NCBI RefSeq assembly: GCF_002117915.1 | Contig: NZ_BDJB01000011.1 | Location: 62,001-126,000, forward strand | Direction: 5' to 3' | Length of the DNA stretch: 64,000 nt | Origin: Sphingomonas sp. TZW2008 | GTDB lineage: Bacteria > Pseudomonadota > Alphaproteobacteria > Sphingomonadales > Sphingomonadaceae | Part shown: piece by piece, positions 44,896 through 53,981 of the stretch | Position numbering within the stretch: position 1 is the first letter of the stretch | Layout: the number at the start of each line of letters is the position of its first letter | Position numbers and translations under genes: made by a program | Notes under the pieces: generated by a model | What the model was told of the DNA's origin: nothing | Database searches by the model: none | The model's input: the letters and a program-made list of their open reading frames with translations, nothing else

Positions 44896-45588
44896 TCAGC
44901 GCAGCAGGCCGCTGCCTGACAGGATCGAGGCGATCAGCGGATCGCCCGCGGTAGAGGGTGCAGCGCGGATCGCGGCTTCCTCGCGCCCGATCGCGCGCCA
45001 CAGCCCGCGCGCGGCTTGCCGCGTCACGACGCGCTGGATGCCGGGTATGTCGATTCCCGCCGCGGCGCCGAGCACCGGGCCGAGGATCGAATTGCCGTCG
45101 AACTGGCGCAGCGCGCCGCCGATCTCGGGGAACATCGTGTCGATGATGCGATCGCCGATCGCGCGTTCGAGATAGCCCGTCGCCGCGCTCGGCCCGCCGC
45201 GGACGAGACCGAGCGCGTCGGCGAAGGTGAGCGAGCGGATCGAATCCAGAATCAGCGGCGCGGCACGATCGGCCGCGTCGCCCGCCGCGCGGTTGATCGT
45301 GAGCATCAGCTGACGCTGGACGGGGGCGGAGCGCAGCAGCGCGCCGAGCATCGCGCCCGACCGCCCGTCCTGCATGCCGGGCAGCGTGATGCGCGCGTCG
45401 GGATCGTTGAGATAGCCGTTGTCGGCAACGAGGCGGGTGAGCGCGCGCTGGCTCGACAGCGTGAGCAGCCGTCGCAGCCCCTCGACGATCGGATCCTCGC
45501 CGAGCGTGGTGGCACAGCCGGGCAGCAGGACGAGTGGCAGCGCGAGCCCCGCGCCGGCCAGGATCGCTCTACGACTGGGGTGGTTCAT
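44896..45588 (-). CDS. DUF4197 family lipoprotein
   Basis: 230 residues. The N-terminus is RRAILAGAGLALPLVLLPGCAT, a twin-arginine-like or standard lipoprotein signal with the lipidated Cys in LPGC. The mature part is helical (GLRRLLTLSSQRALTRLVADNGYLND, RIIDTMFPEIGGALRQF) and matches the DUF4197 pattern. The family is of unknown function. It is probably anchored to a membrane facing the periplasm. It is convergent with the alcohol dehydrogenase. Confidence 0.86.
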   Translation of the reverse strand: MNHPSRRAILAGAGLALPLVLLPGCATTLGEDPIVEGLRRLLTLSSQRALTRLVADNGYLNDPDARITLPGMQDGRSGAMLGALLRSAPVQRQLMLTINRAAGDAADRAAPLILDSIRSLTFADALGLVRGGPSAATGYLERAIGDRIIDTMFPEIGGALRQFDGNSILGPVLGAAAGIDIPGIQRVVTRQAARGLWRAIGREEAAIRAAPSTAGDPLIASILSGSGLLR

Positions 45589-45705
45589 CGTTCATCGCCT
45601 CCGTTGCGCGTTGCGGCTGGCAGGCGTCGGCGTAACCGCGGCTGAACGAGGGTGAGGCCGTGCGCTTCCTCACTGCCGATCGGACGACATCGGTGCCGGC
45701 GGCGG

Positions 45706-48210
45706 TCAGAAATCGGGCAGTACCTGATCCGCGACGCCCCAGCCGGCGAGCGCGCGGCTGGTGGCGCGGCCGATCAGCTCGTCCGCGTCGGTGACGTGCC
45801 ACCGCGCCGCGGTATCGAGATCGCGCAACTCGGTCCACGACACGGGGGTGGCGACCGGCGCCCCGGCGCGGGCGCGGGCGGCATAGGGCATGATCGCGGT
45901 GGCGCCGCGCTGGTTGCGCAGCCAGTCGATGAAGATCCGGCCGGTGCGCTTGGCCTTGGACATGGTCGCGACGAACCGATCGGGCTCCGCCTGCGCCAGC
46001 GCGCGCGCGAAGCGATCGGCAAAGCTTTTCACCGCCGGCCATTCGGCCTGCGGCGTCAGGGGTACGACGACGTGGACGCCCTTGCCGCCCGACAGCAGTG
46101 GGAAACTGGTAAGGCCGAGTTCGGCGAGCTGGTTTTTGAGGTGCTCGGCGGCCTTTTTGGTGTCGCTGAAATCGAGCCCCTCGTCGGGATCGAGATCGAA
46201 GATCAGGCGATCGGGCTTTTCCAGCGCGTCGATGCGCGAACCCCAGCCGTGGAATTCGATCGTTCCCATCTGCACGCACGCGACGAGCCCGTCGGCATCG
46301 TCGACGTAGAGGTAGTTCTCGGTCGAGCCGTCCTTCTCGCGCACGGGCACTTGGTGGACGTGATCGCCGAACGAGCCCGCGTCGTGCTTCTGGAAGAAGC
46401 ATTTCTTGCCGCGGCCCTGCGGGCAACGCACGAGGCTGATCGGACGGTGCGCCGACCACGGCAGCATGATCGCGGCGACGGCGGCGTAATAGTCGGCGAG
46501 ATCACCCTTGCTGACGGTCGAATCGGGGAACAGCAGGCGATCGCGGCTGCTGACCTTGACGCTGCTGGTCGGAGCAGCGGCTGCGGGTGTCGCGGCGAGC
46601 GGCTGCGGCGTTTCGAGGACGACGTCCTTCGCCGCCTTGTCACCGCGCAGTCCGAGGAAGCTCGAATGGCGCAGCACGCGGTCGGGCGTCGTTTCGGCAA
46701 AGGCGATCTCGGCAACGAGCTTTGGCGAGACCCAGTGCGCGCCGCGCACCGCGCTGCGCAGATTCTTCGGCACGTCGACGGTCGGCGTCTTGCGTTCGAG
46801 CCTGGCGAGGCGATCGGCGAGATCGGCCATCGTCTCGGTCGAGAAGCCGGTGCCGACCTTGCCCGCGTAGCGTAAGCTGCCGCCGTCGTGCGCGCCGAGC
46901 AGCAGCGAGCGGAACCCGCGCGCCTTGTCGGACGGCGTCCAGCCGACGATCACGAATTCCTGCCGGCGGGTGCACTTCACCTTGAGCCACGCCTTGGTCC
47001 GCGCGCCACGATACGGCGCCTCGGCGAGCTTGGAAACGATGCCTTCCAGCCCCTCGTCGCACATCCGCGAAAACAGTTGCTCACCCGATCCGACGACATG
47101 CTCGCTGAACTGGATGCGGTCCCCGCCGGGGATGATCGCGCGCAGCCGCTCCTTACGCGTGAGATTAGGAAGGGCGCGCAGATCCTCGCCGTTCAGATCG
47201 AGCAGATCGAAGGCGAAGAAGGTCATGTCGCCGCCGGTCGAGATCGCGTCCTTCAGCGTCGAAAAATCGGGGCGGCCGTCCTTGAAGGCGACGATCTCGC
47301 CGTCGATCAGCGCGCTGTCGACGTCAAGCGCCGCGGCAGCCTCGGCGATCGCTGCGAACTTGTCGGTCCAGTCGAGCCCGCTGCGGGTGTAGACCTTTGC
47401 CGTGCCGCCGCCGATCGCGATCAGCGCGCGATAGCCGTCGTACTTCACCTCGTGCAGCCACGCGCTGCCGGTAGGAACGGCATCGACCAGCGTGCACAAT
47501 TGCGGTTCGGTAAAGGCGGGCGGGCGGGGCGCGGCGCGCTTGCCCGCGGGTTTCGCAGATTTGTGCTTCGCGGCGCTCGGCTTCGCGGCAGGCGCGCGCG
47601 CTTTCCCGGCCGCGCGCTTGGGCTTGGCCGCGGGCTTCTTGTTCTCCGCGATCTCCAGCATCGTGCGCCCGGTATCGACGCTGGTCAGCGCGGTCTCGAC
47701 CAACGTGTCGGTGCCCCCGGCGTGCGCGTCGTCGATCTTGCGCAGCAGCCAGTTCTCGCGCTTCTCCTTGCCGCGCGGCTTCAAGCGGATGAGCAGCCAC
47801 TCGCCCTTCATCCGCTCGCCATCGAGAACGAAGTGGAGGTGGCCCTTTTCCAGATCCTTCGGCGACTTGCCCTTGATGACGGACCAGGTACCGCGATCCC
47901 ACAGCATCACCGTGCCGCCGCCATATTCGCCAGCAGGGATCGTGCCTTCGAAGCTGGCATAGCTCAGCGGGTGATCCTCGGTTCGCACCGCAAGGCGCTT
48001 CTCGTTGGGATCGAGGCTCGGCCCGCGCGTGACGGCCCAGCTCTTCAAGACGCCGTCGAGCTCCAATCGGAAATCCCAGTGGAGGCGGGTCGCATCGTGC
48101 TTCTGGACGATAAAGCTGTTGCCGTGCCCCGGCGCGAGGGTGCCGGCGGGCTCAGCCGTCTTGGTGAAATCGCGCTTGGCGTTGTACGGGGCGAGCGGAT
48201 CGGTGGACAT
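45706..48210 (-). CDS. ligD: ATP-dependent DNA ligase LigD (multidomain)
   Basis: 834 residues with the classic order PE-LIG-POL. The 3'-phosphoesterase domain is at about 25-160 (HDATRLHWDFRLELDGVLKSWAV). A Lys/Ala/Pro-rich linker follows. The ligase domain at about 235-530 has the adenylated Lys in HEVKYDGYRALI. The primase-polymerase domain at about 555-834 has FDLDPDEGLDF and SGGKGVHVVVPL. It seals double-strand breaks by non-homologous end joining with Ku, whose gene ends 13 bases upstream. Repair in stationary phase or desiccation is the usual role. Confidence 0.96.
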   Translation of the reverse strand: MSTDPLAPYNAKRDFTKTAEPAGTLAPGHGNSFIVQKHDATRLHWDFRLELDGVLKSWAVTRGPSLDPNEKRLAVRTEDHPLSYASFEGTIPAGEYGGGTVMLWDRGTWSVIKGKSPKDLEKGHLHFVLDGERMKGEWLLIRLKPRGKEKRENWLLRKIDDAHAGGTDTLVETALTSVDTGRTMLEIAENKKPAAKPKRAAGKARAPAAKPSAAKHKSAKPAGKRAAPRPPAFTEPQLCTLVDAVPTGSAWLHEVKYDGYRALIAIGGGTAKVYTRSGLDWTDKFAAIAEAAAALDVDSALIDGEIVAFKDGRPDFSTLKDAISTGGDMTFFAFDLLDLNGEDLRALPNLTRKERLRAIIPGGDRIQFSEHVVGSGEQLFSRMCDEGLEGIVSKLAEAPYRGARTKAWLKVKCTRRQEFVIVGWTPSDKARGFRSLLLGAHDGGSLRYAGKVGTGFSTETMADLADRLARLERKTPTVDVPKNLRSAVRGAHWVSPKLVAEIAFAETTPDRVLRHSSFLGLRGDKAAKDVVLETPQPLAATPAAAAPTSSVKVSSRDRLLFPDSTVSKGDLADYYAAVAAIMLPWSAHRPISLVRCPQGRGKKCFFQKHDAGSFGDHVHQVPVREKDGSTENYLYVDDADGLVACVQMGTIEFHGWGSRIDALEKPDRLIFDLDPDEGLDFSDTKKAAEHLKNQLAELGLTSFPLLSGGKGVHVVVPLTPQAEWPAVKSFADRFARALAQAEPDRFVATMSKAKRTGRIFIDWLRNQRGATAIMPYAARARAGAPVATPVSWTELRDLDTAARWHVTDADELIGRATSRALAGWGVADQVLPDF

Positions 48211-48223
48211 CGCAGGCGTGCGA

Positions 48224-49144
48224 TCAGGCGCGTTTGCGCGCGGCGGGCTTCGCCGCGGGTTTCTTCGTGCTCGCCGCGCGCGGCTTGGCGGCGGCGGGCT
48301 TCTTCGCAGGCGCCTTCTTCGCCGGGGCGGCCTTGGCCGGCGCGCTGCCGCCGCTCTTCTCCATCGATTTCTTGAGTGCGGCCATCAGATCGACGACGTT
48401 CGATCCCGAACGGCCGCCGCCGTCGTCTTTCTCGTCGATGATCTTGCGGTTCGACTTTTGCTTGCGCTTGCGCTCGATCAGATCCTTCAGCGCGTCGACG
48501 TAGCGATCGTGGAATTCCTGCGGATCGAACGCCGCGCTCTTCTTCTCGATCAGCGCCTCGGCAAGCTCGAGCAGATCGTCGTCGGGCTTCGCATCGGGGA
48601 TCTCGCGGAAATAGCTCTGCGCGCGGTTGACCTCGTCGGCGTAGCGCAGCGTCTCGAGCACCATGCCGCGCCCGCACGGCTTCAGGCTGACGACATATTC
48701 GCGCCCGCGCATCGCGAGCTGGCCGAGCCCGACCTTCTTGGTGCGCCGCAATGCCTCGCGCAGGACGATGAACGCTTCTTCCGCGAGATCGTCCGCCGGC
48801 ACGACGAAATAGGGCTTCTCGTAGTAGAGGACGTCGATCTCGTGCGCGTCGACGAACTGGGTGAGTTCGAGTGTCTTCTTCGATTCGAGCTTCACCGAAT
48901 CGATCTCGTCCTGTTCGAGGAGGACATATTCGCCCTTCTCGATCTGGAAGCCCTTCATGATATCCTCGGGATCGACCGGGCCGACACCGTCGGCGACCTT
49001 TTCGTAGTGGATCGGCTGGCCGGTCGGCTCGTGGATCTGGCGGAACGAGACCGCGGCGCCCGATTTGGTCGCCGAGTAGATTTCCACCGGGATTGATACC
49101 AGCGCCAGCCGGATCTGGCCTTGCCAATAAGCGCGCGCGGGCAT
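48224..49144 (-). CDS. ku: Ku protein for non-homologous end joining
   Basis: 306 residues. The Ku core is clear: YWQGQIRLALVSIPVEIYSAT, FRQIHEPTGQPIHYEK, MKGFQIEKGEYVLLEQDEI and AMRGREYVVSLKPCG. After about 260 the C-terminus is a long Lys/Ala/Pro-rich tail (KKAPAKKPAAAKP) that probably helps bind DNA. It binds broken ends as a homodimer ring and recruits LigD, encoded just downstream in the same operon. The start is the ATG at 49144, giving the family N-terminus. Confidence 0.96.
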   Translation of the reverse strand: MPARAYWQGQIRLALVSIPVEIYSATKSGAAVSFRQIHEPTGQPIHYEKVADGVGPVDPEDIMKGFQIEKGEYVLLEQDEIDSVKLESKKTLELTQFVDAHEIDVLYYEKPYFVVPADDLAEEAFIVLREALRRTKKVGLGQLAMRGREYVVSLKPCGRGMVLETLRYADEVNRAQSYFREIPDAKPDDDLLELAEALIEKKSAAFDPQEFHDRYVDALKDLIERKRKQKSNRKIIDEKDDGGGRSGSNVVDLMAALKKSMEKSGGSAPAKAAPAKKAPAKKPAAAKPRAASTKKPAAKPAARKRA

Positions 49145-49230
49145 GGGCGGGGACCTTCGTCGTTGCGGAGCCGATTCAATCCCTCGCCGCGGGAGTCGTT
49201 CCGCGGCTTAACCCCTGCTAAGGCGATGCG

Positions 49231-49818
49231 ATGGCCGACGATCCCTTTTCCCTGTTCGACACCTGGTTCGCCGAGGCACGCGAGAGCGAGCCCAACGATC
49301 CCAATGCGATGGCGCTGGCCACCGTCGATGGCGACGGGCGTCCGTCGGTACGCATGGTGCTGCTGAAGGGGCACGGGCCCGACGGCTTCGTGTTCTACAC
49401 CAACCGCGAGAGCCGCAAGGCGCAGGACCTGCGCGCCAACGCCAATGTCGCCCTTCTCTTCCACTGGAAATCGCAGCGCCGGCAGATCCGTATCGAGGGC
49501 GCGGTGACGCGGGTCAGCGATACGGAGAGCGACGCCTATTTCGCGACGCGCGGGCGCGATTCGCAGCTCGGCGCCTGGGCGTCGGAGCAATCGCGACCGC
49601 TTGCCGCGCGATCGATCTTCGAGGGGCGGTTCGAGGCGATGAAGTTCCGTTTCGAGGGCGGCGACGTGCCGCGTCCGCCGCATTGGGGCGGCTATCGCGT
49701 GATGCCGCAGCAGATCGAATTCTGGCAGGATCGCGCACATCGCCTACATGAGCGGCGCTTGTTCGTTCGCGCAGATGGTGCGGACGGCGACTGGACCGAA
49801 GGGCTGCTCTACCCATGA
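49231..49818 (+). CDS. pdxH: pyridoxamine 5'-phosphate oxidase
   Basis: 195 residues. The FMN-binding split barrel shows PNAMALATVDGDGRPSVRMVLLKG, FVFYTNRESRKAQDL and FHWKSQRRQIRIEG; the C-terminus has FWQDRAHRLHER and the conserved LYP ending. It converts pyridoxine or pyridoxamine phosphate to pyridoxal phosphate in the cytoplasm. The start ATG at 49231 fits the family. Its stop overlaps the next gene start as ATGA, so the two are coupled. Divergent from ku-ligD. Confidence 0.96.
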   Translation: MADDPFSLFDTWFAEARESEPNDPNAMALATVDGDGRPSVRMVLLKGHGPDGFVFYTNRESRKAQDLRANANVALLFHWKSQRRQIRIEGAVTRVSDTESDAYFATRGRDSQLGAWASEQSRPLAARSIFEGRFEAMKFRFEGGDVPRPPHWGGYRVMPQQIEFWQDRAHRLHERRLFVRADGADGDWTEGLLYP

Positions 49819-50762
49819 CGCGCGAGGAACGCCGCCGGATCATCCCGCTCGCGATGCGCGCGGCGCTCGCCAGCGTCGCGATGGCGACCTTTCTGCTGGC
49901 GCTGAAAGGCTTTGCCGCGTGGCACACCGGATCGGTCGCGATGCTCGGCTCGCTCGCCGATACCGGGCTCGATCTGCTCGCCAGTCTCGTCACGCTCTAC
50001 GGCGTCAAGCTCGCGGCCGAGCCGGCGGACCACGATCACCGCTTCGGCCACGGCAAGGCGGAGGCGCTCGCCGCGCTGTTCCAGGTGGTGCTGATCACCG
50101 CGTCGGCGATCGGCATCGCGTGGCGCGCGGTGGAGCGCTTCTCCAACCCGCAGGTCAACGAGGATGCGTCGCTGGGGATCGGCGTGTCGCTGCTGGCGAT
50201 CGTCGCGACCTTCGGCCTGCTCGCCTATCAGCGCAGCATCATCCGCAAGACCGGATCGGTCGCAATCCTCGCCGACAACGTCCACTACCAGTCGGACGTG
50301 CTGCTCAACTGCGCGGTGATCGCGGCGCTGGTGCTCGATCAGATGGCGGGGCTGTCGGGCGCTGATCCGGTGTTCGGCATCGCCATCGCGCTGTGGCTCG
50401 CATGGGGTGCGTTCAGCGCGTCGAGCCAGGCGATCGACATGCTGATGGACAAGGAGTGGCCCGAGGACCAGCGCGCCGCGTTCATCGAGATCGCCGCGCG
50501 CCAGCCGGGCATCCGCGGCATCCACGATTTCCGCACGCGGCGCGCGGGAAGCCACGATTTCGCGCAATTCCACATGGAGGTCGACCGTCAGCTGACGGTG
50601 GGCGCGGCGCACGACATCGTCGAGAGCGTCGAGCGGCGGCTGCGCGACGTGTTCCCGCGCGTCGAGGTGCTGATCCACCTCGATCCCGAAGGACACGTCG
50701 ATACCGACAACCCGCTGGTGGAAGCCGACGTGACGCCGCATTGGTTTGGTAAGCGCGTGTAA
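49815..50762 (+). CDS. cation diffusion facilitator (CDF) family transporter
   Basis: 315 residues. About six membrane helices with the CDF signature SVAMLGSLADTGLDLLASLV near the N-terminus and DHDHRFGHGKAEALAAL, whose His and Asp residues fit the metal site; SVAILADNVHYQSDVLLN gives the second site. The C-terminal 90 residues are the cytoplasmic domain. It should export divalent metals (Zn, Fe, Co or Mn; FieF-like) against protons. Its last six residues and stop lie inside a tandem palindromic repeat. Confidence 0.93.
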   Translation: MTREERRRIIPLAMRAALASVAMATFLLALKGFAAWHTGSVAMLGSLADTGLDLLASLVTLYGVKLAAEPADHDHRFGHGKAEALAALFQVVLITASAIGIAWRAVERFSNPQVNEDASLGIGVSLLAIVATFGLLAYQRSIIRKTGSVAILADNVHYQSDVLLNCAVIAALVLDQMAGLSGADPVFGIAIALWLAWGAFSASSQAIDMLMDKEWPEDQRAAFIEIAARQPGIRGIHDFRTRRAGSHDFAQFHMEVDRQLTVGAAHDIVESVERRLRDVFPRVEVLIHLDPEGHVDTDNPLVEADVTPHWFGKRV

Positions 50763-50854
50763 CGCGCTTGGGGTTTGGTAAGCGCGTGTAACGCGCCTGG
50801 GGGTTCGGCAAGCGCGTGTGACGCGCCGGGGGTTCGGCAAGCGCGTGTGACGCG
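50745..50854. repeat. four tandem copies of a ~30-base palindromic repeat
   Basis: Units start at 50745, 50774, 50804 and 50833, each 29-30 bases, the last cut short. Each has (T/C)-rich start TT(T/C)GG(T/C)AAGCGCGTGT and then (A/G)ACGCGC, with arms GCGCGT and ACGCGC around three bases, so each copy can form a hairpin. Copies 1-2 carry TGTAACG, copies 3-4 TGTGACG. Copy 1 encodes the end of the CDF transporter and its stop. The gap to the next gene is only 21 bases. Confidence 0.9.
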
Positions 50855-50875
50855 AGAAGGGCAAGAGCAGCGACC

Positions 50876-51670
50876 ATGAGAATTCCGTTCGCGCAGATCG
50901 ATGCGTTCGCCGATGCTGCCTTCACCGGCAATCCGGCCGCGGTGATGCCGCTGTCGCAGTGGCTCGACGATGCGACGCTGCAGAAGATCGCGCAGGAGAA
51001 CAACCTGTCGGAAACCGCGTTCATCGTGCCCGCGACGAGCGGCGCGGCGGATTTCGACCTGCGCTGGTTCACCCCGGCGGCTGAGGTCGCGCTGTGCGGC
51101 CATGCGACGCTGGCGAGCGGGCATTTCGTGCTGTCGGCGGACACGACGCGCGAGACGGTGCGCTTCGCGACGCGGCAGGCGGGGGTGCTTGAGGTCGGGC
51201 GGCGCGGCGCGGGGTACGAGATGGCGCTGCCGGCGTGGCGGCCGACCCCGAAGCCGCTCGACACGATCGTCGCGGCGCTCGGCGTCGAGGCGCGCGAGAC
51301 GCTGTGGCACGACAAGGGCTATGCGCTGGTGATCGTCGACGACGAAGCGGCGGTGCGCGCCGCGGCGCCCGACGGGCGCGCGGTAAAGGCGCTGGGCCCG
51401 TATGTGCTGATCGTCGCGGCGCGTGGCGAGACGGCGGACATCGTCAGCCGCGTCTTCACCGACTATTTCGATATCTCCGAGGATCCGGTGACGGGCTCTG
51501 CGCACGCGGTGATGGTGCCCTATTGGGCCGAGGTGCTGGAGCGCGACAAATTCTCCGCCTATCAGGCGAGCGCGCGCGGCGGCCGTGTCGGCTGCCGGCT
51601 CGATGGCGAGCGGGTGATGCTGACGGGATCGTGCGTGACGGTGATCGAGGGGACGTTCCTACTGCCGTGA
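50876..51670 (+). CDS. PhzF family isomerase-like protein
   Basis: 264 residues. The family pattern is clear: IPFAQIDAFADAAFTGNPAAVM at the start with the conserved Asn, LSETAFIVP, FDLRWFTPAAEVALCGHATLA and later EDPVTGSAHAVMVPYW. The catalytic Glu of PhzF is in LSETAF. The fold is like diaminopimelate epimerase. Members include phenazine enzymes and many housekeeping proteins with unknown substrates; no other phenazine genes are here. It follows the repeat cluster. Confidence 0.93.
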   Translation: MRIPFAQIDAFADAAFTGNPAAVMPLSQWLDDATLQKIAQENNLSETAFIVPATSGAADFDLRWFTPAAEVALCGHATLASGHFVLSADTTRETVRFATRQAGVLEVGRRGAGYEMALPAWRPTPKPLDTIVAALGVEARETLWHDKGYALVIVDDEAAVRAAAPDGRAVKALGPYVLIVAARGETADIVSRVFTDYFDISEDPVTGSAHAVMVPYWAEVLERDKFSAYQASARGGRVGCRLDGERVMLTGSCVTVIEGTFLLP

Positions 51671-51731
51671 TCCTGCACTGGCCTGCTGCCTTGGGGCGGC
51701 GCCGGCCGGACGGCGCGGCACAGCGTGCAAC

Positions 51732-51995
51732 CTAGTCACCGCGGCGGTTGTTGCGACCGCGCGTCATCGGATCGGGCTTGCGCGGCTTGATCCAGCCATC
51801 GGGCGGGGTAACGCGCGCCTGGCTTGTGCCGAGCCCCATTGCGCCGGGCTGCTGGCGCGACAGGCCGGCGACGTCGCCCGGGTCCTCGCCGGTCTGGCGC
51901 AGGATCGCGAGCCGGTCGCGCAGCTTCCCCGCCGCCTCGAAGTCGAGCGCCGCGGCGGCGGCATCCATCGCGCGCTGCAATTCCTCTGCGGTCAT
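51732..51995 (-). CDS. UVR-motif small protein
   Basis: 87 residues. The first half contains [27 protein letters not shown], a UVR (UvrB/UvrC interaction) motif. The second half is basic and proline-rich ([20 protein letters not shown]), possibly nucleic-acid binding. Its ATG overlaps the mnmA stop by four bases, so it is coupled to mnmA. Role unknown. Confidence 0.85.
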   Translation of the reverse strand: MTAEELQRAMDAAAAALDFEAAGKLRDRLAILRQTGEDPGDVAGLSRQQPGAMGLGTSQARVTPPDGWIKPRKPDPMTRGRNNRRGD

Positions 51996-53098
51996 GCCGC
52001 GACCAGCGCGGGTTCGGTCGCCGCGATCCAGCCGCCGCCGAGTACGCGGTCGCCATCGTAGAGCACCGCCGCCTGCCCTGGCGATACGCCATATTCGGGC
52101 GCATCGAAGATCAGCCGGTCACCGTCGAAGCGCGCGGGGACCGGCTTCGCCATCGAGCGCACCTTGGCGCTGAGCGGGCGATCAAGCGGACCGAGCACGT
52201 TCATGTCGGCGAGCGTCGCGGCGCCGACCGCGAGCGCGGCGCGCGGGCCGACGACGACGCGGCGTGCCTCCGGCTCGAGCCGGACGACGTAGAGCGGCTC
52301 GGGCTGGCCGCCGATCTCGAGCCCGCGGCGCTGGCCGACGGTGTAGTGGATGATCCCGGCGTGCTGCCCGAGCGTGCGGCCGGCGAGATCGACGATGTCG
52401 CCACCCGCCCCCGCCTCGGGTCGCAGCTTCTTGACCAGCCCGGCATAGTCGCCGTCCGGCACGAAGCAGATGTCCTGGCTGTCGGGCTTGGCGGCGATGC
52501 CGAGCCCTGCCTCGGCCGCGAGCTCGCGCACCCGCGCTTTGGGCAGCGCACCAAGCGGAAAACGCAGGAAATCGAGCTGCGCGGCGGTGGTGGCAAACAG
52601 GAAGTAGCTCTGGTCGCGCGCGGGATCGATCGCGCGGTGTAGCTCCGGACCGGAGGCGGCGACGATGCGGCGGACATAATGGCCGGTGGCGAGGCAATCG
52701 GCGCCGAGATCGCGCGCCAGCGCGAAAAGATCGGTGAACTTTGGCCCCATGTTGCACTGGACACAGGGAATCGGCGTGCGCCCAGCGAGATATTCGTCGG
52801 CGAAGCGATCGACCACCTGCGTGCGGAAGCTCGATTCGTGATCGAACACATAGTGCGCGATGCCGAGCCGGTCGCACACCGCGCGCGCGTCCCGGATGTC
52901 GCGCCCGGCACAGCATGCGCCCGGCCGCGCCGTCGCCTCGCCGTGATCGTAGAGCTGGAGCGTGACGCCGATCGTTTCTGCGCCGCTCGCCGCGGCGAGC
53001 GCCGCGACGACCGAACTGTCGACCCCGCCCGACATGGCGACGACGATGCGGCGCGGGCGCTGGCCGCCCGCAAGCTGGAAATCACCCGGTTCGATCAC
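51992..53098 (-). CDS. mnmA: tRNA-specific 2-thiouridylase MnmA
   Basis: 368 residues. The PP-loop is [14 protein letters not shown] near the N-terminus. The catalytic Cys pair lies in [10 protein letters not shown] and [19 protein letters not shown]-type ([20 protein letters not shown]) and TGHYVR are further MnmA marks. The C-terminus has the [19 protein letters not shown] module. It thiolates U34 of tRNA Lys, Glu and Gln. It forms a two-gene operon with the UVR-motif protein. Confidence 0.96.
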   Translation of the reverse strand: MIEPGDFQLAGGQRPRRIVVAMSGGVDSSVVAALAAASGAETIGVTLQLYDHGEATARPGACCAGRDIRDARAVCDRLGIAHYVFDHESSFRTQVVDRFADEYLAGRTPIPCVQCNMGPKFTDLFALARDLGADCLATGHYVRRIVAASGPELHRAIDPARDQSYFLFATTAAQLDFLRFPLGALPKARVRELAAEAGLGIAAKPDSQDICFVPDGDYAGLVKKLRPEAGAGGDIVDLAGRTLGQHAGIIHYTVGQRRGLEIGGQPEPLYVVRLEPEARRVVVGPRAALAVGAATLADMNVLGPLDRPLSAKVRSMAKPVPARFDGDRLIFDAPEYGVSPGQAAVLYDGDRVLGGGWIAATEPALVAA

Positions 53099-53261
53099 GG
53101 GCGTTTATCTAGGGCGGGCTATCCCTCGGGGCTAGTGAGGGAACGGCGCCGTGCGGCGTGCGATCTTCATCAAGCAGGCGCGAGCCCCGGCTTTACCGCG
53201 CGTTCACCTCGCCCGCCTAGACGGGAGATCGCCGTGGAATTGCACAGGAAATCAGCGTCGC

Positions 53262-53489
53262 GTGGATCTGAGCTTTTTTCGTTTCGACCGCACGACGCCG
53301 CTCGTCACGCTGCCGACGGATCTTGCGGTGCTGATGGTGGAGATGACGGCGCGGCAGGCGGCATCGCCGACCGCGACGATCTACGCCCGGTCGGCGCGCG
53401 TGCGGCTCGATTCGGCGCTTTTCGCGCCCGTCGACGGGGCGTTCAACGGTCCGGTGGCGGCGGCGATGGTACGATGGAAGGACGAATGA
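53262..53489 (+). CDS. small protein of unknown function
   Basis: 75 residues from the GTG at 53262, with AGGAA about 12 bases upstream; the frame is open to 53151 but less coding-like. The protein is mixed alpha/beta with no signal (FFRFDRTTPLVTLPTDLAVLMVEM, PTATIYARSARVRLDSALF). No family recognised. It precedes sciP by about 100 bases. The start is uncertain. Confidence 0.5.
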   Translation: MDLSFFRFDRTTPLVTLPTDLAVLMVEMTARQAASPTATIYARSARVRLDSALFAPVDGAFNGPVAAAMVRWKDE

Positions 53490-53591
53490 ACGCGCTGTTT
53501 ACCCATACCCTTTAGCGAGCCTTCAAGCGCCCAGATTACAGAAGGCTCACGTGTTGGCGAAGGGGCCCCCGCCCCGAACCGAGGTTTAGGA

Positions 53592-53891
53592 ATGATCGAG
53601 AACCAGAAAATCCGTCCGGCACGTGTCATCGGCCCGCTCGGCGAGCCGCTGACGCTGGATAGCCTGCCGCCACCGTCGACGACGCGTTGGGTGGTACGGC
53701 GCAAGGCCGAGGTGGTCGCCGCGGTGAACGGCGGGCTGCTGACGGTGGACGAGGTGTGCCAGCGCTACGGATTGACGGTCGAGGAATTCGCCGGGTGGCA
53801 GCGCGCGATCGATCGATCGGGCATGCCGGGGCTGCGCGTGACGCGCATCCAGCACTATAAGTCCTTGTACGAGCGGCAGCAGAAGTTCTGA
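53592..53891 (+). CDS. sciP: SciP-like DUF1153 regulator
   Basis: 99 residues. The domain TRWVVRRKAEVVAAVNGGLLTVDEVCQRYGLTVEEFAGWQRAID with a helix-turn-helix core and a basic C-terminus (GLRVTRIQHYKSLYERQQKF) matches DUF1153, the family of Caulobacter SciP. SciP represses CtrA-activated genes by direct contact with CtrA and DNA in G1. Here it likely ties cell-cycle or motility genes to CtrA. The ATG has GAGGTTTAGGA just upstream. It is alone, with no flagellar genes in the window. Confidence 0.9.
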   Translation: MIENQKIRPARVIGPLGEPLTLDSLPPPSTTRWVVRRKAEVVAAVNGGLLTVDEVCQRYGLTVEEFAGWQRAIDRSGMPGLRVTRIQHYKSLYERQQKF

Positions 53892-53981
53892 TTCGCATTA
53901 CGGCAGCGGAACAACATTCGCGCCCAAGAGTCTTTTCCCCAGCGCCCCACCGTGCGGGCGGTTAACGTAGGGGAATTAGTT

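Noticed and set aside
46888..48375. 495-codon plus-strand frame opposite ligD and ku
   Set aside because: Antisense to intact ligase and Ku domains; no recognisable motif or ribosome site.
50745..50854. CRISPR-like array
   Set aside because: Units are directly tandem with no spacers and differ from each other, so it is a simple tandem repeat.
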